Part shown: positions 53,637 through 61,578 of the stretch, one piece after another
Numbering within the stretch: the first letter of the stretch is position 1
Layout: each line of letters starts with the position of its first letter
Position numbers and translations under genes: made by a program
The notes under the pieces: model-generated
Told to the model about the DNA's origin: nothing
What the model saw: the letters and a program-made list of their open reading frames with translations, nothing else
Databases searched by the model: none
NCBI RefSeq assembly: GCF_900105905.1
Contig: NZ_FNSV01000005.1
Location: forward strand, 1,550,001 to 1,614,000
Length of the DNA stretch: 64,000 nt
From: Rhodococcus koreensis
GTDB lineage: Bacteria; Actinomycetota; Actinomycetes; Mycobacteriales; Mycobacteriaceae
Direction: 5' to 3'

Positions 53637-54607
53637 GCGACCTGACGCACCTCGACAGCGAGGGCCGCGCGCGCATGGTCGACGTGAGCGCGAAAGCGGA
53701 CACGACCCGAACCGCGGTGGCCGCCGGGCAATTGGTCACCACCCCCGCGGTGATCGAACTGGTCCGGGCCGACGACCTCCCCAAGGCCGATGTTCTCGCG
53801 ACGGCCCGGATCGCCGGGATCTCCGGGGCAAAGAAGACGTCCGAGCTGATTCCGCTCTGCCATCAACTCGCGCTGTCGTCGGTGAAGCTGGAGTTCGGGT
53901 TCACCGACACTGCGATCACCATCGAGGCCACCGCGAAGACGAAGGGCCCGACCGGCGTCGAGATGGAGGCCCTCACAGCCGTGGCGGTGGCCGGATTGAC
54001 GTTGCACGACATGGTGAAAGCCGTCGACCCCGCCGCGACACTGGACGGTGTCCGGCTGCTCACCAAGGACGGCGGCAAACGCGGGCACTGGACGCGCGAG
54101 CAGCCAAGCACCGGAACGCCCACGGTGACAGCACGATCCGCGGCCGTACTGGTCGCCTCGACCGGCGGGGCCAAGGGCACGCGGGAAGACACGACCGGCC
54201 CGGTGATCGCCGCGTGGCTCGAGGAACGTGGCTTCACCACCCGGGGTCCGCTCGTCTACGCGGACGCGGACATCGCGGCCGGACTCGCCGACGCCCTGTC
54301 CGGGAGCCCGGCACTGATCATCAGCACCGGCGGCACCGGGGTCTCCCCCACGGACGCGACCCCGGAGGCCACCCGCGCGGTGCTCGACCGCGAACTGCCC
54401 GGCGTGGCCGACGCCATCCGGAACCGCGGCACGGAGGTGACCCCGCACGCCTCGCTGAGCCGCGGACTCGCCGGTGTGGCGAACGGCACAGTCGTGGTGA
54501 ATCTCCCCGGCTCGCCGGGCGGGGTCAAGGACGGATTGTCCGTCCTCGACCCCATCGTCGATCATCTTCTCGCTCAGGTCGCAGGTGGAGGTGCGCACGA
54601 TGCCTGA
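53633..54607 (+). CDS. moaCB: MoaC-MoaB/MogA fusion protein
   Basis: 324 residues. Residues 1-155 are MoaC (cyclic pyranopterin monophosphate synthase): MVDVSAKADTTRTAVA, LIPLCHQLALSSVKL and PTGVEMEALTAVAVAGLTLHDMVKA are complete. Residues ~165-324 are a MoaB/MogA domain (ISTGGTGVSPTDATPEATRAVLDRELPG, VVNLPGSPGGVKDGLSVL) that adenylylates molybdopterin. The fusion is known from other actinobacteria and joins two non-consecutive steps. It overlaps both neighbours. Confidence 0.94.
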   Translation: MSDLTHLDSEGRARMVDVSAKADTTRTAVAAGQLVTTPAVIELVRADDLPKADVLATARIAGISGAKKTSELIPLCHQLALSSVKLEFGFTDTAITIEATAKTKGPTGVEMEALTAVAVAGLTLHDMVKAVDPAATLDGVRLLTKDGGKRGHWTREQPSTGTPTVTARSAAVLVASTGGAKGTREDTTGPVIAAWLEERGFTTRGPLVYADADIAAGLADALSGSPALIISTGGTGVSPTDATPEATRAVLDRELPGVADAIRNRGTEVTPHASLSRGLAGVANGTVVVNLPGSPGGVKDGLSVLDPIVDHLLAQVAGGGAHDA

Positions 54608-55013
54608 CATTCTCGCCCAGATCTCGGATCAGCCGCTCGATCCCGCCGTCGTCGACGCCGCCGTGGCCGGGCCCGAACACGGCGCCATCGTCGTGTTCAC
54701 CGGCGTCGTCCGCAATCACGATGGCGGACAATCGGTCTCAGCACTCGAATACCAGTCGCACCCGGACGCCGAACGCTTCCTCCGCACCGTCTGCGAGGAG
54801 GTCGCGGCCTCGTCCGGACTCCCCGTGGCGGCCATCCACCGGGTCGGATCCCTCACCGTCGGCGACCTCGCGGTGGTCGCCGCGGTCGCCGCTCCCCACC
54901 GCGCCGAGGCGTTCACCACGTGCGCCGAACTGGTGGAGCGCATCAAGCACGAGGTACCCATCTGGAAGCGGCAGAAATTCGCCGACGGGGCGTCCGAATG
55001 GGTCGGTCTGTGA
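54600..55013 (+). CDS. moaE: molybdopterin synthase catalytic subunit
   Basis: 137 residues from ATG at 54600, chosen over an upstream GTG because GGAGG is 8 bases away. MoaE signatures GAIVVFTGVVRNHDGG, LEYQSHPDAE, AIHRVGSLTVGDLAVVAAVAAPHRAEAF and VPIWKRQKF with the catalytic Lys residues. It takes sulfur from MoaD. Start overlaps the moaCB stop by 8 bases. Confidence 0.95.
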   Translation: MPDILAQISDQPLDPAVVDAAVAGPEHGAIVVFTGVVRNHDGGQSVSALEYQSHPDAERFLRTVCEEVAASSGLPVAAIHRVGSLTVGDLAVVAAVAAPHRAEAFTTCAELVERIKHEVPIWKRQKFADGASEWVGL

Positions 55014-55045
55014 CTCCTCGGTCGGACCGGCCGGCCGTCACCAGG

Positions 55046-55051
55046 TAGACT
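55046..55051 (+). promoter_or_regulatory. -10 element upstream of the helicase leader
   Basis: TAGACT with transcription likely starting near 55058, giving a leader of about 205 bases before the helicase start. Confidence 0.45.
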
Positions 55052-55063
55052 CGCCATCACTAG

Positions 55064-55261
55064 ATGACCACGACGGTCATCCAGCGTCGTAGAACGCATT
55101 CAGTTCGGTCACCCGAATCCTGTTGGATGTGCACCACCGCATCCGCTCTTCTTACGGCGAAGAAGCTTGCCGACCGGCAACGCCGCCAACCTGTGCTCGA
55201 GCTCCGACGGAGACCTTCCGTATCGGCCCTCCGGGCACAACCCTGTGCTCGAAAGGCCTGA
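55064..55261 (+). other. structured leader and possible 65-codon upstream ORF of the DEAD-box helicase
   Basis: An ATG at 55064, 12 bases after the -10 element, opens a frame of 65 codons ending 4 bases before the helicase TTG. The predicted peptide is basic and carries a CWMC pair. The RNA has three short perfect hairpins: ATGACC/GGTCAT (55064-55080), CTTCTT/AAGAAG (55148-55165) and TTGCC/GGCAA (55167-55180), plus a direct repeat CTGTGCTCGA at 55191 and 55243. Either a leader peptide or a regulatory 5' UTR; I cannot tell which. Confidence 0.45.
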
Positions 55262-55265
55262 CCAC

Positions 55266-56699
55266 TTGTCTGACACGAATACCCCCGACACGACGTTCGC
55301 CGCGCTCGGTGTCCGCGAACCGCTGGTGAAAGCACTCGCCGACAAGGGGATCACCTCCCCGTTCCCCATCCAGGTCGACACCCTCCCCGACACACTGTCG
55401 GGACGGGACGTGCTCGGCCGCGGCAAGACGGGCAGCGGCAAGACGCTGGCATTCTCCATTCCGATGGTGTCCCGCCTCGCGGGTGAACTGTCCGGCGGAA
55501 AGCGCCGGCCGGGCCGCCCGGTGGGCCTGATCCTCGCCCCCACCCGCGAGCTCGCCACGCAGATCACCGCAACCCTCGAGCCCCTCGCCGCCGCGTACGA
55601 CCTGCGAGTCACCACGATCTTCGGTGGTGTCTCCCAAAACCGTCAGGTGAGCGCCCTCAAGGCGGGCGTCGACATTGTCGTCGCGTGCCCCGGACGGCTC
55701 GAAGACCTGATGAAGCAGAAGTTCGTGAGCCTCGACGCCGTCGAGATCACCGTGCTCGACGAGGCCGATCACATGGCCGACCTCGGCTTCCTGCCCGTCG
55801 TCACCCGCATCCTCACTGCGACCCCCCAGCAGGGGCAGCGACTGCTGTTCTCCGCCACCCTGGACAACGGCGTCGACAAGCTCGTGAAGCGGTTCCTGAA
55901 GAACGAGGTGCTGCACTCGGTGGACGAGGCGAACTCGCCCGTCGCGGCCATGACGCACCACGTGTTCGACGTGGACGGCGTCGAGGCCAAGCGCAAGCTG
56001 GTCGAGCGGCTTGCATCGGGCACCGGACGCCGCATCCTGTTCATGCGCACCAAGCACCAGGCCCGCAAGCTGGCCCGTCAGCTCACCGAGGCGGGAATCC
56101 CCTCGGTCGACCTGCACGGCAACCTGTCGCAGGCGGCCCGCGACCGCAACCTCGCCTCGTTCTCCGCCGGTGAGGCCCGCGTGCTGGTGGCCACCGACGT
56201 CGCGGCGCGCGGCGTGCACGTCGACGACGTCCAGTTGGTCGTCCACGTCGATCCGCCCGCCGAGCACAAGGCCTACCTGCACCGTTCCGGCCGCACCGCA
56301 CGCGCGGGCAGCGCAGGCGACGTCGTCACGGTCGTGCTGCCCGAGCAGCGCAAGGACCTGGCCGTCCTCATGCGCAAGGCCGCGATCAAGGTGACCCCGG
56401 TCCGCAGCACCGCGGACTCCGCACACGTGCTCGACCTGGTCGGCGACATCGCACCGCACGTCGCGCCGGCCCCCAAGGCGGCACCGGCGTCGAACGGCGG
56501 CGGCGGACGCAATCAGCGGCCGGGCGGCGCCCAGGGCGGACGCGGCGGTCAAGCCGGTCAGGGCGGCCGCGCACACGGTCAGGGCGGCGGCGCACGTCGC
56601 TCCCGCTCGGGTGGAGCCGGACGCCCCCGCGCAGCCTCCTCCACGGGCGGCGGAACCCGCACGGCGTCCGCCGGCGGTTCACGCCGCCGTCAGGGCTAG
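55266..56699 (+). CDS. DEAD-box RNA helicase (RhlE-like)
   Basis: 477 residues from TTG at 55266 (GAAAGG about 10 bases upstream). Helicase motifs in order: Q motif PFPIQ, motif I GRGKTGSGKT, Ia APTRELATQI, II DEAD (VLDEADHM), III FSATL, IV ILFMRTK, V ATDVAARGVHVD and VI HRSGRTARAG. A Gly/Arg/Gln-rich tail (GGRGGQAGQGGRAHGQGG) should bind RNA. Role in RNA folding, decay or ribosome assembly, often cold induced. Its stop shares CTAG with convergent bluB. Confidence 0.95.
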   Translation: MSDTNTPDTTFAALGVREPLVKALADKGITSPFPIQVDTLPDTLSGRDVLGRGKTGSGKTLAFSIPMVSRLAGELSGGKRRPGRPVGLILAPTRELATQITATLEPLAAAYDLRVTTIFGGVSQNRQVSALKAGVDIVVACPGRLEDLMKQKFVSLDAVEITVLDEADHMADLGFLPVVTRILTATPQQGQRLLFSATLDNGVDKLVKRFLKNEVLHSVDEANSPVAAMTHHVFDVDGVEAKRKLVERLASGTGRRILFMRTKHQARKLARQLTEAGIPSVDLHGNLSQAARDRNLASFSAGEARVLVATDVAARGVHVDDVQLVVHVDPPAEHKAYLHRSGRTARAGSAGDVVTVVLPEQRKDLAVLMRKAAIKVTPVRSTADSAHVLDLVGDIAPHVAPAPKAAPASNGGGGRNQRPGGAQGGRGGQAGQGGRAHGQGGGARRSRSGGAGRPRAASSTGGGTRTASAGGSRRRQG

Positions 56700-57355
56700 A
56701 ACTTCTCGAGGTGGACGGCGTCGGCCAATGGCCGGCGCCCCCGCCACCCGAAGCGCTCGAGGTCCGGCACCTGCTGGAACTCGGCGACCCTCCCCACGCA
56801 CAGCCACGCGATGGGACGCACCGGCTCGGGGATGCCCAGCAGTTCGGTGAGATAGGGCTCGTCGTAGAACGACACCCAGCCGACGCCCACGTTCTCGGCG
56901 GCCGCGGCGAGCCACAGATTCTGGATCGCGAGCACCGCGGAGAACAGGCCCGTGTCGTCGACCGTGTGCCTGCCGAGGATGTGTTCGCCGCCGCGGCTCC
57001 GGTCGTACGTCACGACTACCCCCATTCCGCTCTCGCAGATCCCTTCGATCTTGATGGGGTCGAACGTCTTCTTGCGATCTTCGGGCAGCGACTCCGCGAA
57101 CCGCCTGCGGGCGCCGGCCACGTGGTCGGCGAACGTGGTCAGCGTGCCGGTGTCGCGTACGACGACGAAATCCCACGGCTGGGTGTTGCCCACGCTGGGC
57201 GCGCAGTGCGCGGCGCCCAGGATGCGGTCGAGAACCTCCTCCGCGATCGGCTCCCCGGTGAACTCGGCCCGCACGTCGCGGCGGCGGCGGATCGCGTCGT
57301 ACACCGACAGCGCCGGCTCGGGATTCGTATCGGGACTACACGCAGACTCGGTCAC
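56696..57355 (-). CDS. bluB: 5,6-dimethylbenzimidazole synthase
   Basis: 219 residues, nitroreductase fold of the BluB type. It breaks down reduced FMN with O2 to form the lower ligand of cobalamin. BluB signatures: YDAIRRRRDVRAEF, HCAPSVGNTQPWDFVVV, IEGICESGMGVVVTYDRSRGGEHILGR, LAIQNLWLAAAAENVGVGWVSFYDE and RPIAWLCVGRV. Translationally coupled to the upstream cobW-type gene (4-base overlap), which fits a cobalamin setting. Confidence 0.88.
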   Translation of the reverse strand: MTESACSPDTNPEPALSVYDAIRRRRDVRAEFTGEPIAEEVLDRILGAAHCAPSVGNTQPWDFVVVRDTGTLTTFADHVAGARRRFAESLPEDRKKTFDPIKIEGICESGMGVVVTYDRSRGGEHILGRHTVDDTGLFSAVLAIQNLWLAAAAENVGVGWVSFYDEPYLTELLGIPEPVRPIAWLCVGRVAEFQQVPDLERFGWRGRRPLADAVHLEKF

Positions 57356-58389
57356 GCGGTCACGGTATAGCGGTGCACACCCAGCATCGCGCCGGGGTCC
57401 GCATCTTCGCCCACCGCCACGACGCAGCCCGCGAGCCGGGTCCGCACGTGCTCGCCCTCGATGTCGGCACCGATGAGCACCAGCTGGGTCGCCCGCTCCT
57501 CGCCGGGCTCCCAGCGCGTCGACGTGAATCTGATGTGCGGCCCGACGGTCTGCACCTCGAACTTTCGGGACTGCCCCGGCACCGCGAAATGCACGAATCC
57601 CTTGATCCGGTAGATCCCGACCGGTCGCTTCTCGAGGAACTCGACGAGCCGCCGCGGATCGATCGGCTCGTCCGAAGCGAAATCGACTGCCTCGTACGAC
57701 GAATGCAGGTGGTCGTGGCCTTCGCAGTGGTCGTGCTGATCCAGCAGGAGCTGGTCGAGGGTGAGCTGCTCCCCCGGCGCCGGTTCACGCCCGGGTTCCC
57801 GGTCGAACAGCAGGGTGGGCTCGATCCGGCCGTGCGCGGTGGTGAGGACGGGCGCGCGGTCGTTGTAGCCGCGGACCATCGCCTGCACGGCGGCGCGCCG
57901 GTCGTCGTCGATGCGGTCCGTCTTGTTGAGGATCACGAGGTCGGCGAGCGTGACGTGCTTGCCGAGGTCCGGGTGCTGCTCGGACATGTCCTCGAACTGC
58001 TCGCCGTCGACCATCACGACGAGACCGCCGTACATCACGTGCGGGTTGGTGCTTCCGAGGACGAGACGAATCATGTTGCGCGGCTCGGCAAGCCCGCTCG
58101 CCTCGACGATGATCACGTCGATCTGCGACGCGGGATGCGCGAGGCGGTCCAGCATCTCGTCCATGTCACTGACGTCCACGGCGCAGCACATGCAGCCGTT
58201 GCTCAGCGACACCATGGAATCGACCTGGCCGGCCACCATCATCGAATCGATGTTCACGGCGCCGAAGTCGTTGACGATGACGCCGACCCGGACGCCGCGG
58301 TTGTTGCGCAGCACATGGTTGAGCAGGGTGGTTTTTCCCGAACCGAGGAATCCGGCGACGATGACGACGGGAATCCGCTTCTTCGCCAA
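57352..58389 (-). CDS. CobW/COG0523 GTPase metallochaperone
   Basis: 345 residues. Walker A GFLGSGKTTLLNHVL, the metal-binding CxCC (GCMCC) at about residues 66-70, Walker B-like VIIVEASGLAEP, NKTD guanine motif, a His-rich stretch DQHDHCEGHDHLHSS in the linker, and the C-terminal CobW_C domain (VGIYRIKGFVHF). COG0523 proteins deliver Co, Zn or Fe. Linkage to bluB favours cobalt and cobalamin, while the His-rich loop is also seen in zinc forms. Confidence 0.9.
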   Translation of the reverse strand: MAKKRIPVVIVAGFLGSGKTTLLNHVLRNNRGVRVGVIVNDFGAVNIDSMMVAGQVDSMVSLSNGCMCCAVDVSDMDEMLDRLAHPASQIDVIIVEASGLAEPRNMIRLVLGSTNPHVMYGGLVVMVDGEQFEDMSEQHPDLGKHVTLADLVILNKTDRIDDDRRAAVQAMVRGYNDRAPVLTTAHGRIEPTLLFDREPGREPAPGEQLTLDQLLLDQHDHCEGHDHLHSSYEAVDFASDEPIDPRRLVEFLEKRPVGIYRIKGFVHFAVPGQSRKFEVQTVGPHIRFTSTRWEPGEERATQLVLIGADIEGEHVRTRLAGCVVAVGEDADPGAMLGVHRYTVTA

Positions 58390-58459
58390 CGCTGCGACCT
58401 CCGTGGGACCTCGACGAGCTACCGGGCGCCCATCCTAACGCCCGGCACCCGGGCGCGCG

Positions 58460-59302
58460 TCAGCCGACCGCGGCGAGGATCGCCGCGTCCACGTCGGCGG
58501 CGGGCGCCATCGGCAGCGTGTGGTGGGTGACTCCGGGGATCGTCGTGACCGTGGCCGACGGGAGCAGCCGCCCGACGTTCTCCGCGACCCTGCCCGCGTC
58601 GTGCGCCCGGCTGCCACCCGCCAGCACCACCGTCGTGGGGACGGTCAGGCCCGCCAGCGCGTCGGCTGTCGGACGCGACGGCACGACGAGCGTGGTGCGG
58701 CCGAACACGGCCGCCCCGAGCGCGGTGACGCCGAGCCACCGCGGGTCGACTCCGGCACCCGCCGTCTCCCAGCGGATCAGCCTCCGCTGCCGTCTCTCCG
58801 TCGGCCGGATGAGCACCGGCGCCGCGTGGAGCAGGTACCGCGCGCTCAGGCCCGCAAAGCAGGACGTCGGGTCGAGCAGCGCCAGACGGTCGACGCGACG
58901 GGAATCGTGCAGTGCGTAGGCGAGCGCGATCATCGCACCGTACGAATGGCCGACCACCGCCGGCGCCGTCACCCCGAGGTGGTCGAGCACCGCGTCCAGC
59001 CACTCGAACAGGTCCGGGGCGGTGCGCAGCGGTGCACCGTCGTTCGCACTGCGCCCCACATCGCCCATGACGTCCACCGCGAGCACCCGGTGACTGCGGG
59101 CGAGCGCCGCGACGTTGGCGACCCACACGGTCGACGTGGCCCCTCCGCCGGGAAGCAGCAGCAGCGGCGCCCCCGACTCCGGTCCGCACACGTTCACCCG
59201 GGTGGACCCGAACGGTGTGGGAACGTCGACGGGTGTGACGTCCACCGGCCAGTCGGCCAGCAGCGAGTCGTAGGCGCGGACGAAGTCGCCGACTGCCGTC
59301 AT
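58460..59302 (-). CDS. alpha/beta hydrolase
   Basis: 280 residues from ATG at 59302. Motifs: LLLLPGGGATSTVW (oxyanion region), the nucleophile elbow VVGHSYGAMIALAYA (Ser near residue 115), and the late GVTHHTLPM carrying the likely catalytic His. No substrate can be named. It is divergent to a MarR gene with a shared perfect palindrome, so its expression is probably inducible. Confidence 0.88.
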   Translation of the reverse strand: MTAVGDFVRAYDSLLADWPVDVTPVDVPTPFGSTRVNVCGPESGAPLLLLPGGGATSTVWVANVAALARSHRVLAVDVMGDVGRSANDGAPLRTAPDLFEWLDAVLDHLGVTAPAVVGHSYGAMIALAYALHDSRRVDRLALLDPTSCFAGLSARYLLHAAPVLIRPTERRQRRLIRWETAGAGVDPRWLGVTALGAAVFGRTTLVVPSRPTADALAGLTVPTTVVLAGGSRAHDAGRVAENVGRLLPSATVTTIPGVTHHTLPMAPAADVDAAILAAVG

Positions 59303-59318
59303 CGCATCCTCCTCGAAA

Positions 59319-59337
59319 TATCTCGATAATCGAGATA
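59319..59337. promoter_or_regulatory. MarR operator
   Basis: TATCTCGATAATCGAGATA is a perfect 19-bp palindrome with a central A, 17 bases upstream of the hydrolase ATG and just ahead of the MarR promoter. It has the length and AT-rich form of MarR sites. Confidence 0.82.
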
Positions 59338-59376
59338 CTAGACAATCGAAGGAAAGGTCGCAGTAGATTGCGGAGC

Positions 59377-59892
59377 GTGGACCCGGACGAAGGCGCACAG
59401 ACAGTGCACCGGCTGCGTGCACTCGCAGTGGAGCTGAACCTGCTCGGTGCCGAATTCGCGCAACTGCACGGACTGCACACCACCGATCTCCGCGCCCTGA
59501 TCTGCATCCTCGACGCCGACCGGGCGGGCCTCGCCGCCACACCCGGATGGCTCGGAGGCCAGCTCGGCATCAACTCCGCCTCGGTCACCGCCCTGCTCGA
59601 CCGCATGGAGAAGGCAGGCCTGATCCGCCGCGACCGGGACGCCGACGACCGCCGCAGGTGGTTGCTCGCGGTCACACCCCGCGCCGTCGATCTCGGTCAG
59701 ACGTTCTTCGGGCCGCTCATCCACCGGACGGCCGCCGTCCTCGACGACTTCGACGCGGTCGAAAAAGCCACCATTTCACGGTTTCTCGACGGCGTGAACC
59801 GCGCGGTCGCCGTCGAACGCCAGGCCGGCCCTCAGCGCACGGACGGGGCGGAGTCGAGGTCGCGAACCCGGCGCGCGGGCGACCCCGCGTAG
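59377..59892 (+). CDS. MarR-family transcriptional regulator
   Basis: 171 residues from GTG at 59377; a TAGATT -10 element ends 7 bases earlier, so a leaderless start is more likely than the TTG at 59368. Winged helix: TPGWLGGQLGINSASVTALLDRMEKAGLIRRDRDADDRRRWLLAVTPRA, with the wing residues DRR. It likely represses itself and the divergent hydrolase. Its last 61 bases overlap the convergent acetyltransferase gene. Confidence 0.92.
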   Translation: MDPDEGAQTVHRLRALAVELNLLGAEFAQLHGLHTTDLRALICILDADRAGLAATPGWLGGQLGINSASVTALLDRMEKAGLIRRDRDADDRRRWLLAVTPRAVDLGQTFFGPLIHRTAAVLDDFDAVEKATISRFLDGVNRAVAVERQAGPQRTDGAESRSRTRRAGDPA

Positions 59893-60317
59893 AGCCCGTT
59901 CGGCTCGCAGTCGCGGGTGACCACGGCGCCCGCCCCCACGACGCACCCTTCGCCCACCGTCACTCCGGGAAGGATGATCGCGCCCGCGCCGATCCAGCAC
60001 CCGTCGCCGATCACGATCGGACGGTCGACCACGCGCCCGCCCCGGCCGGAGCTCGGACCGATCTCGTGGGTGCTCGTGACGAACTGGACGCGGTGCCCGA
60101 CGGCGACCTGCCTGCCGAGCGTGATGGGCGCGGTGCCGTCGAACAGGACGCCGCGGTTGACGAAGGTCCCCAGCCCCATCGTGACGTCCTTGCTGCCGAA
60201 ATAGCAGCCCGAATAGATGCCGGCTCCCCACACTTTCGCTCCCGCGGCCATCAGCAGCAGGACCCGCAACCACACGGGGACGAACGCGGAGGCCTGGACG
60301 ATGGTGACGAACCGCAT
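59832..60317 (-). CDS. hexapeptide-repeat O-acetyltransferase
   Basis: 161 residues. Left-handed beta-helix repeats (GIYSGCYFGSKDVTMGLGTFVNRGVLFDGTAPITLGRQVAVGHRV and PIVIGDGCWIGAGAIILPGVTVGEGCVVGAGAVVTRDCEPN) and the catalytic His in FVTSTHEIGP match the maltose/galactoside acetyltransferase group. The end YAGSPARRVRDL is typical. It overlaps the MarR gene tail to tail. Confidence 0.87.
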   Translation of the reverse strand: MRFVTIVQASAFVPVWLRVLLLMAAGAKVWGAGIYSGCYFGSKDVTMGLGTFVNRGVLFDGTAPITLGRQVAVGHRVQFVTSTHEIGPSSGRGGRVVDRPIVIGDGCWIGAGAIILPGVTVGEGCVVGAGAVVTRDCEPNGLYAGSPARRVRDLDSAPSVR

Positions 60318-60444
60318 CCCGTCACCCTAGCCCCGCGGAGCACGTTCGCGATCGAGGTTTGCTATTAATTAACTATTTCACCGCACGAAACTGCACGGTG
60401 CGGCGTACCATGTGGGCGCCATCGAAAAGCACGAGGGGGGAACC
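60318..60444. promoter_or_regulatory. AT-rich divergent promoter region
   Basis: A run GCTATTAATTAACTATTT at 60360-60377 is the most AT-rich stretch nearby and contains the palindrome TTAATTAA, between the divergent acetyltransferase and PAS genes. It probably carries the -10 regions of one or both. Confidence 0.35.
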
Positions 60445-60846
60445 GTGAGACAACTGGATAGCGACGGATTCGCTGCGCTGATGGAATCCATTCCCCACGC
60501 GATCAGCGTTCACGACCGCGAACGAAACGTCGTGTTCAGCAACCCCGCCTGCGCGGCCCTGATCGGCTACGACGCCGACGAATTCGCGGACCTCGATCAC
60601 GAGCAACTGTTCCACCCCGACGACGCCGCACTGTGGGGCACCATGCTCGCCCGGGTACTGAGCCAGGAAAGCCCCAGCGCGACAGCACATCTGCGCATCC
60701 GGCACCGGGAGGGCCACTGGATCTGGGTGCTCGTCGCGGCGTCCACGTTCACCGCAGGCACCGAGAGACTGGTCGCCCTCGTGCTCCAGGACGAGTCCGA
60801 CACGATCTGGGGCAACCCCACGGCCGCGAGGCAGCCGATCCGATAA
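60445..60846 (+). CDS. single PAS-domain protein
   Basis: 133 residues from GTG at 60445, chosen because AGGGGGG stands 4 bases upstream; an earlier GTG at 60412 would add 11 residues. PAS fold: LMESIPHAISVHDRERNVVFSNPACAALIGYDADEFADLDHEQLFHPDDAALWGTMLARV and HLRIRHREGHWIWVLVAAST. No output domain is attached, so it must act through a partner. It resembles the sensory part of histidine kinases and diguanylate cyclases. Confidence 0.85.
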   Translation: MRQLDSDGFAALMESIPHAISVHDRERNVVFSNPACAALIGYDADEFADLDHEQLFHPDDAALWGTMLARVLSQESPSATAHLRIRHREGHWIWVLVAASTFTAGTERLVALVLQDESDTIWGNPTAARQPIR

Positions 60847-60854
60847 CCGTCCGC

Positions 60855-61052
60855 TCACCGGCCGTCGTCGGAACCGCCGCAGCACGGCGGAGTCCGAACG
60901 GTGGCGCCGCATCGCCGGCAGAAATGGGTGCGGTGCCCACCGTTGCTGGACGTCGCACACCCGCACACCTCCCACCCCACCAGGCACGTATTCGCGGCCA
61001 GCGGGTGCCCGTTCGGGCAGCACCCCGGCGCGGTCTCGGTTCGGGCGGCCAC
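60855..61052 (-). CDS. small Cys-rich zinc-ribbon protein
   Basis: 65 residues with nine cysteines and several histidines: CCPNGHPL, GWEVCGC, GHRTHFCRRCGATVRTPPCC. The CxxC pair near the end (CRRC) and the first CPNGH knuckle suggest one or two zinc sites. The spacing and conserved-looking HRTHFCRRCGATV argue for a real gene. It ends 8 bases after the convergent PAS gene. Function unknown. Confidence 0.6.
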   Translation of the reverse strand: MAARTETAPGCCPNGHPLAANTCLVGWEVCGCATSSNGGHRTHFCRRCGATVRTPPCCGGSDDGR

Positions 61053-61104
61053 ACGTCGAATCTACCCGGCAGTCGAACAGATGTGCGAATCGCTGCCCGA
61101 AGCG

Positions 61105-61314
61105 TCACATGTAATTGCCGGGCGAACCGTCCTCCTGGCCGTCCTCCCGCTCCACCAGGAACCAACTCCCGGGGGCGTAGATCAGCTCCCGCGCGGCGCG
61201 GACGATGACGAGCGCCCCGGACTCGTGGATGCTGTAGCTGTCGTCGTCGCCGAAGTCGGTGACGGCGAACTCCGCCAATTGGTCGAATGAGCGATGCGTC
61301 ACAGTGAATGTCAT
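61105..61314 (-). CDS. small hypothetical protein
   Basis: 69 residues from ATG at 61314. The sequence is well mixed (FTVTHRSFDQLAEFAVTDFGDDDSYSIHESGALVIV, ELIYAPGSWFLVERED) and does not show the Arg/Pro bias of chance frames here. I do not recognise the family. It lies after the tRNA terminator. Confidence 0.5.
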   Translation of the reverse strand: MTFTVTHRSFDQLAEFAVTDFGDDDSYSIHESGALVIVRAARELIYAPGSWFLVEREDGQEDGSPGNYM

Positions 61315-61354
61315 GACGCCAGTGTCCCACCGGGACAAGAGGGATGAATGAGGA

Positions 61355-61391
61355 AAGCCCCCCACCCGCATCGTCTGCGGATGAGAGGCTT
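61355..61391 (-). terminator. terminator of tRNA-Ala
   Basis: 16-base arms AAGCCCCCCACCCGCA and TGCGGATGAGAGGCTT pair with three wobble positions around a 5-base loop, 10 bases beyond the tRNA 3' end on the same strand. Confidence 0.75.
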
Positions 61392-61401
61392 CTCTCGAAA
61401 G

Positions 61402-61474
61402 TGGAGCTAAGGGGACTCGAACCCCTGACCCCCACACTGCCAGTGTGGTGCGCTACCAGCTGCGCCATAGCCCC
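61402..61474 (-). tRNA. tRNA-Ala (GGC anticodon)
   Basis: 73 bases folding as a full cloverleaf: acceptor GGGGCTA/TAGCTCC with the alanine identity pair G3-U70, D arm GCGC..GCGC, anticodon stem CCACA/TGTGG with loop CTGGCAG (anticodon GGC), T arm AGGGG-TTCGAGT-CCCCT, discriminator A. CCA is not encoded. It reads GCC and GCU alanine codons, GCC being heavily used in this genome. Confidence 0.97.
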
Positions 61475-61578
61475 GTATTCGGTTGTTCTCCGCACTCGGA
61501 ATGACTTCCTCCGTGCTCGAAGAAAGTTACACCATTGCCGACCGGGCCAACAAATCGCCTGGTCAGGGGCGCTTCGTG

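Noticed and set aside
58390..58459. Cobalamin riboswitch before the cobW-bluB pair
   Set aside because: The 70-base gap is too short and lacks the B12-box consensus.
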